Part shown: one piece after another, positions 60,570 through 64,000 of the stretch
Numbering within the stretch: position 1 is the first letter of the stretch
How the letters are laid out: each line of letters begins with the position of its first letter
From: Euptelea pleiosperma
Taxonomy: Eukaryota > Streptophyta > Magnoliopsida > Ranunculales > Eupteleaceae
Length of the DNA stretch: 64,000 nucleotides
Direction of reading: 5' to 3'
Assembly: GCA_035048495.1 (NCBI GenBank)
Contig: CM068546.1
Span: forward strand, 12,096,435-12,160,434
The notes under the pieces: generated by a model
What the model was told of the DNA's origin: nothing
The model's input: only the letters and a program-made list of their open reading frames with translations
Databases searched by the model: none
Program-made: the position numbers and the translations under genes

Positions 60570-61985
60570 ACACATTTGGCAGGCTACTATCGAAGGTTTA
60601 TTGATGGATTCTCCATCATTATTACCCCATTGACATGTGTTACATGGAAGGGTGTGAAGTTTGAGTGGGACAAGAAGTGTTCTTCTGCTATTGAAGAGCT
60701 AAAGCCTCGTCTAACTACTTCACATGTTCTCACGATTCCGTCCGATAAGGAGAGCTTTGTCATTTACAGTGATGCATCATTGAAGGGACTAGGTTGTGTC
60801 CTGATGCAGAATGAGAATGTGATCACTTACACTTCGAAACAATTGAAGATTCATGAGAATAATTACCTTACCCACGATCTTGAGCTTGCAACAATTGTCT
60901 TTGCACTCAAGATTTGGCACCATTAACTATATGACAAGAAGTTTGAGCTCTTTTTCGATCACAAGAGTTTGAAGTATATTTTTACTCAGAAAGAGTTGAA
61001 CTTAAGGCAGAGTTGGTGGATGGAGTTCGTGAAGGACTATGATTTCACTCTCTAGTACCATTTGGGCAAGGACAATGTCGTGACAGAAGCACTGAGCCAA
61101 AATAGAATAGAACTATATTTTGCCTTTTTGGCCAGGAGGTAGAATAGTCGGATGCTGAGATAGACCATGATTCCTAGTTTTTGACACAGTACCCTAGGAT
61201 TGTCTCACACTTGATGGCCCAACCTTCCTAGGTTAGCAGAATCGTAGAGGCACAGCATGGGAAAGGATGGGCTGATGCCCTCTCTCATACTATCTCAAAG
61301 AAAGAGTGGACTTTGCACTCAGATTGTAGTGTAAGGTACCATAAGAGATTGTGGGTACTTGAAGACAATGATGAGTTGAAACGGGAGATTCTCGAAGAGG
61401 CTCACTATACACACTACACAATACATCTAAGCAGCTCTAAGATGTATGCAGTTTTGGTGGAATAACATGAACAAGGATATTACTCAGTATGTGTCGAGTG
61501 ACTTGCCAGTAGATTATAGTTGAGCATTAGAAATTGGGAAGCACCCTACAGCCTCTACCTATCCCAGAGTGGAAGTGAGATAATATGCCTATGGATTTCG
61601 TGATGGATCTACCTAAGACTCGTTAGAACCATAACTCTATTTGAGTAATCGTAGATAGACTGACGAAGTCCGCTCATTTCTTACTTGTCCGAGCCACTCA
61701 CAATGTTGATACTCTGAGCAGATTGTACATTAAGGAGATTTTCAAACTGCACGGTATCCCAATCTCCATTGTGTCAGATAGAGATCCGAAGTTCACGTAG
61801 AAGTTCTTAAAGAGTTTTCAGAGTGCCTTTAGGATAAAGTTGGATTTTAGTTCAACTTTCACCTTCAAACAGACAGGCGCGCAAACATAATGAGTGAATC
61901 GGATCTTAGACGATTTACTCAGAGCTTTGTATGCTGGACTTCAAGGATAGTTGGGAGGATCACTTGCCGCTTATGGAGTTTACAT
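60570..61985 (+). pseudogene. Gypsy pol remnant: RT end, RNase H, integrase
   Basis: Starts in the RT thumb region ([13 protein letters not shown]), followed by [16 protein letters not shown] and [15 protein letters not shown] with the catalytic-region Asp of Gypsy RNase H, then [15 protein letters not shown] and a decayed FDHKSLKYIF. Past 61,560 lie the integrase core pieces [18 protein letters not shown] and VSDRDPKF, in the usual order. Many stops and frame changes, and no LTR is attached. Gypsy class (Ty3), lineage not determined. Confidence 0.8.
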
Positions 61986-62022
61986 AAAATAATAACCATC
62001 AGTTCTGTAACTCATGGACGTG

Positions 62023-62196
62023 AGTGGGGCCCACATGCAGGTGAGTTAAGAGATGATTTTTGGTGATGAAAAGTGGATTACAAGTTGAATTTTTGGACCA
62101 TCCATTTTCACAGTTAAATTTAAGTTCATATTTGATAGGTTGATAAGTTTTAATAAAAAAAAATCAGCACTTAACTCATCTGCATGTAGTCCCTAC
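62023..62196. repeat. MITE-like repeat, copy 2, with inverted ends
   Basis: The left arm, from GTGGGGCCCACATGCAGG with GAGTTAAG following, is mirrored at the right end (on minus GTAGGGACTACATGCAGATG, then AGTTAAG and TGATTTTT). Arms of about 38 nt. The internal block TTGGACCATCCATTTTCAC matches copy 1. Confidence 0.6.
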
Positions 62197-62754
62197 AACC
62201 GCGTGTCATTTGATAAGTCAAAAGGCATTAGTAACTGAGAAGGGTAAAAGAATAGCCTTGAATCGTTTTACAAGTAAAGTTTGAACCATACCCAAGACCT
62301 GACAACCTTTTTTGGGCAAGCAAATCTATATAATGAAGCAAAAGAGAGAGAAGTCAAATCTTGGTGCTCAAGCCATGGTCCACTGTTGGGCCTGTCCGGC
62401 CTCATGGACAAAACTTATGACTTTTCTAGTTCAACCTCTGCTTCCAGTTTGACCTCTGGCAATTAATTCAGTGTTTCTCCAGTTGATCCATTTACAACCT
62501 TGTTGAACCAGTTGCACATGTGGATTGTACCTACTGAACTCCAAAAATTGACCCAACTGGACTATTGTACCTATTCGATGTATCCCATTCTCTTCAATTA
62601 TCACGGAACACTTGGAAGGGGACACTTTTACCCCATTTTATCTCTCCTATTGCTTGACACAAAGGGTGTCACGCAGATCAAGGACCATCCATCGTACACT
62701 GATAAGTGGGGTCTACATGATTTGAAACGAGAATATTCCAAAAAGTGCTGTGGA
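62197..62754. other. non-coding stretch
   Basis: Open frames at 62281-62466 and 62500-62775 have no recognisable domain. Nothing else is seen. Confidence 0.3.
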
Positions 62755-62977
62755 CCGCCACTTCTCATGTATTAGTATATAGCCCTTGATTTGCATGGCA
62801 CCCTTTGCGTGAGGCATAGTTGTCCTAGATGAACATTGCTATGTTGGAAGGTTTTCCCTTTGAGAAGAGGCAAGAGGCAAGATGCAAGATGCAAGGAGGT
62901 TGGTCCCTTCAAAGTGGGAAATTTTGCCTCATGCAAGCAAAACAAGGGTCTTTCATTAATACACAAAAAGGTGGGAC
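62755..62977. repeat. foldback repeat, target of the next element
   Basis: Left arm CTCATGTATTAGTATATAG with CCCTTGATTTGCATG following; the right arm is its inverted counterpart (CATGCAAGCAAAACAAGGG then TTAATACAC). A third copy of the arm, inverted again, lies at 63590-63640 beyond the inserted element. An internal GGCAAGAGGCAAGATGCAAG tract is a short tandem. Confidence 0.55.
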
Positions 62978-63549
62978 TAGGGGCCGGGTGTCAATTTCAC
63001 GCGTATAATCGAGAATCGAAAACACCAGTTCTGGTTCCACATTTTTTGTAACCGACTAAAAAAGAATGGGAACTGGAAACAAACCAAACATACCATTCTG
63101 AGTCTGGGTTGTTAGATTTGGACCCGAAATTGATAGGAACCAGAACCGAACTGATGTATAAATGGAACAGGCTCCAAGGACCCACTTTTTCTGACATCTC
63201 TCGGGAATCGTGTTCTCAGCCCTTGGATTCACGAATCAAACGGTGGTTAAGCGCTGGCAAAAAGTGAATGCCAGCTCAGCACTATCAACCACCATTTGAT
63301 TCTCAAAATCCACAGTTACACGACTCCCGCAAGAGGTCAGAAAAAGGTGAGCCCGATCCTATATAAATATAGTGTTAAAATTGCAATATCATCAAGATTT
63401 GTACTGATATGCCAGGAACAGGAATCAAGACCAATGGGAACCAAATAATCGATTCCAGTTCTGGATCCATTATTTTGAGAACGGGAGGTCCGGAACCGAT
63501 ATCATTTCCGGTTCTGGGTACCTTAGGAACCGACCCGTTGACACCCCTA
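62978..63549. mobile_element. hAT-type MITE, 572 bp, GGAACCGG motif
   Basis: Left end TAGGGGCCGGGTGTCAATTT, right end on the minus strand TAGGGGTGTCAACGGG. A perfect 8-bp duplication GGTGGGAC lies at 62970-62977 and 63550-63557. The interior repeats CCAGTTCTGGTTCC, GGAACCAGAACCG and CCGGTTCTGGG words, with a unique-looking centre (63180-63370). No coding capacity. Confidence 0.85.
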
Positions 63550-63557
63550 GGTGGGAC

Positions 63558-64000
63558 CCACAAGATTTAACATTTGAGTATTGCACTATGTATGTGGACC
63601 CCACCTTATACGTATAGATTAGTGGCCCTTGTTTTGCGTGACCTCCTTTCAGTCAACTATTGAGTGAGCCAAAATTTTCTTTACCATACAATAATCATAT
63701 ATGACTAAAGTCCATGTAGGGTGTGGGACCCACCCTGTTCCCCAACTTAAGAAATCATTAGATTTTTTTTCATACAAGATCTCCAATGTGGGACACACAT
63801 CGAGTTGTGGGTCCCATTACATACGCGTTGTGTTGCGTAGGTGGCTATCTTGAGCACATAAAGCCTGGAGTTTTCTACGTACCAGTATATCTTGTCTCAT
63901 GTAAACCTTACGTTTGCCTTTCACATCATGAAAAGTGTGTTTCCCTCTCTGCACAACTCAGCATTTAATTGAGAAGTAGAAAGAAGAAGTAGAAGAAGAA
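63558..64000. other. end of window, possible upstream region of a gene beyond it
   Basis: 63558-63650 continues the foldback target. After that several GTGGGACC words occur. The last 60 nt (CTCTGCACAACTCAGC, then GAAGAAGTAGAAGAAG) look like a plant leader, so a plus-strand gene may start just outside, but this is a guess. Confidence 0.25.

Overview
The window is nuclear DNA from a flowering plant. It holds intron-containing genes with GT-AG junctions, a plant P-class PPR gene, a stomatal bHLH gene of the FAMA type, a cytosolic ribosomal protein gene with a telo-box, and a dense layer of plant retrotransposons and DNA transposons. I cannot name the species; a magnoliid or other early-diverging lineage is only a guess from the style of the proteins and repeats.

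Three host genes look intact. A single-exon PPR gene lies on + at 1036-3438 (800 aa). A four-exon uL13 (RPL13A) gene lies on - at 37588-40178 (206 aa by my exon reading). A four-exon FAMA-type bHLH gene lies on - at 54721-56460 (411 aa). A broken NB-LRR fragment sits at 6.8-7.7 kb. The three genes are unrelated in function.

Most of the rest is nested mobile DNA. From 10.9 to 24.95 kb lies one old Copia element on -, with both LTRs and remnants of gag, RT and RNase H. Its RT is split by a 6.7-kb hAT transposon (15889-22610) with a perfect 8-bp target duplication. The hAT carries a BED-zinc-finger/DUF659/hATC transposase and, in its apparent 5' leader intron, large foldback repeats. A second 2.1-kb insertion carrying a 259-bp tandem repeat interrupts the 3' part of the Copia element. 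From 27 to 36 kb lie a LINE RNase H fragment, a tRNA-derived SINE, Gypsy and Copia pieces, a short gag-only LTR element, and an LTR split by another LTR-like insertion. From 46.7 to 51.1 kb a PIF/Harbinger transposon (46979-50643, target duplication TAA) sits inside a Copia-type LTR; its transposase has been killed by point lesions. A Gypsy pol remnant lies at 60.6-62 kb.

The most interesting pattern is a set of small elements, most with 8-bp target duplications and hAT-like ends. Each has an interior that is largely repetition of one short GC-containing motif, and the motif differs between elements. Where I can read the large transposase-bearing relative, the same kind of motif array is confined to its two subterminal regions. 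This suggests that the small elements are little more than subterminal arrays, each family carrying its own motif.
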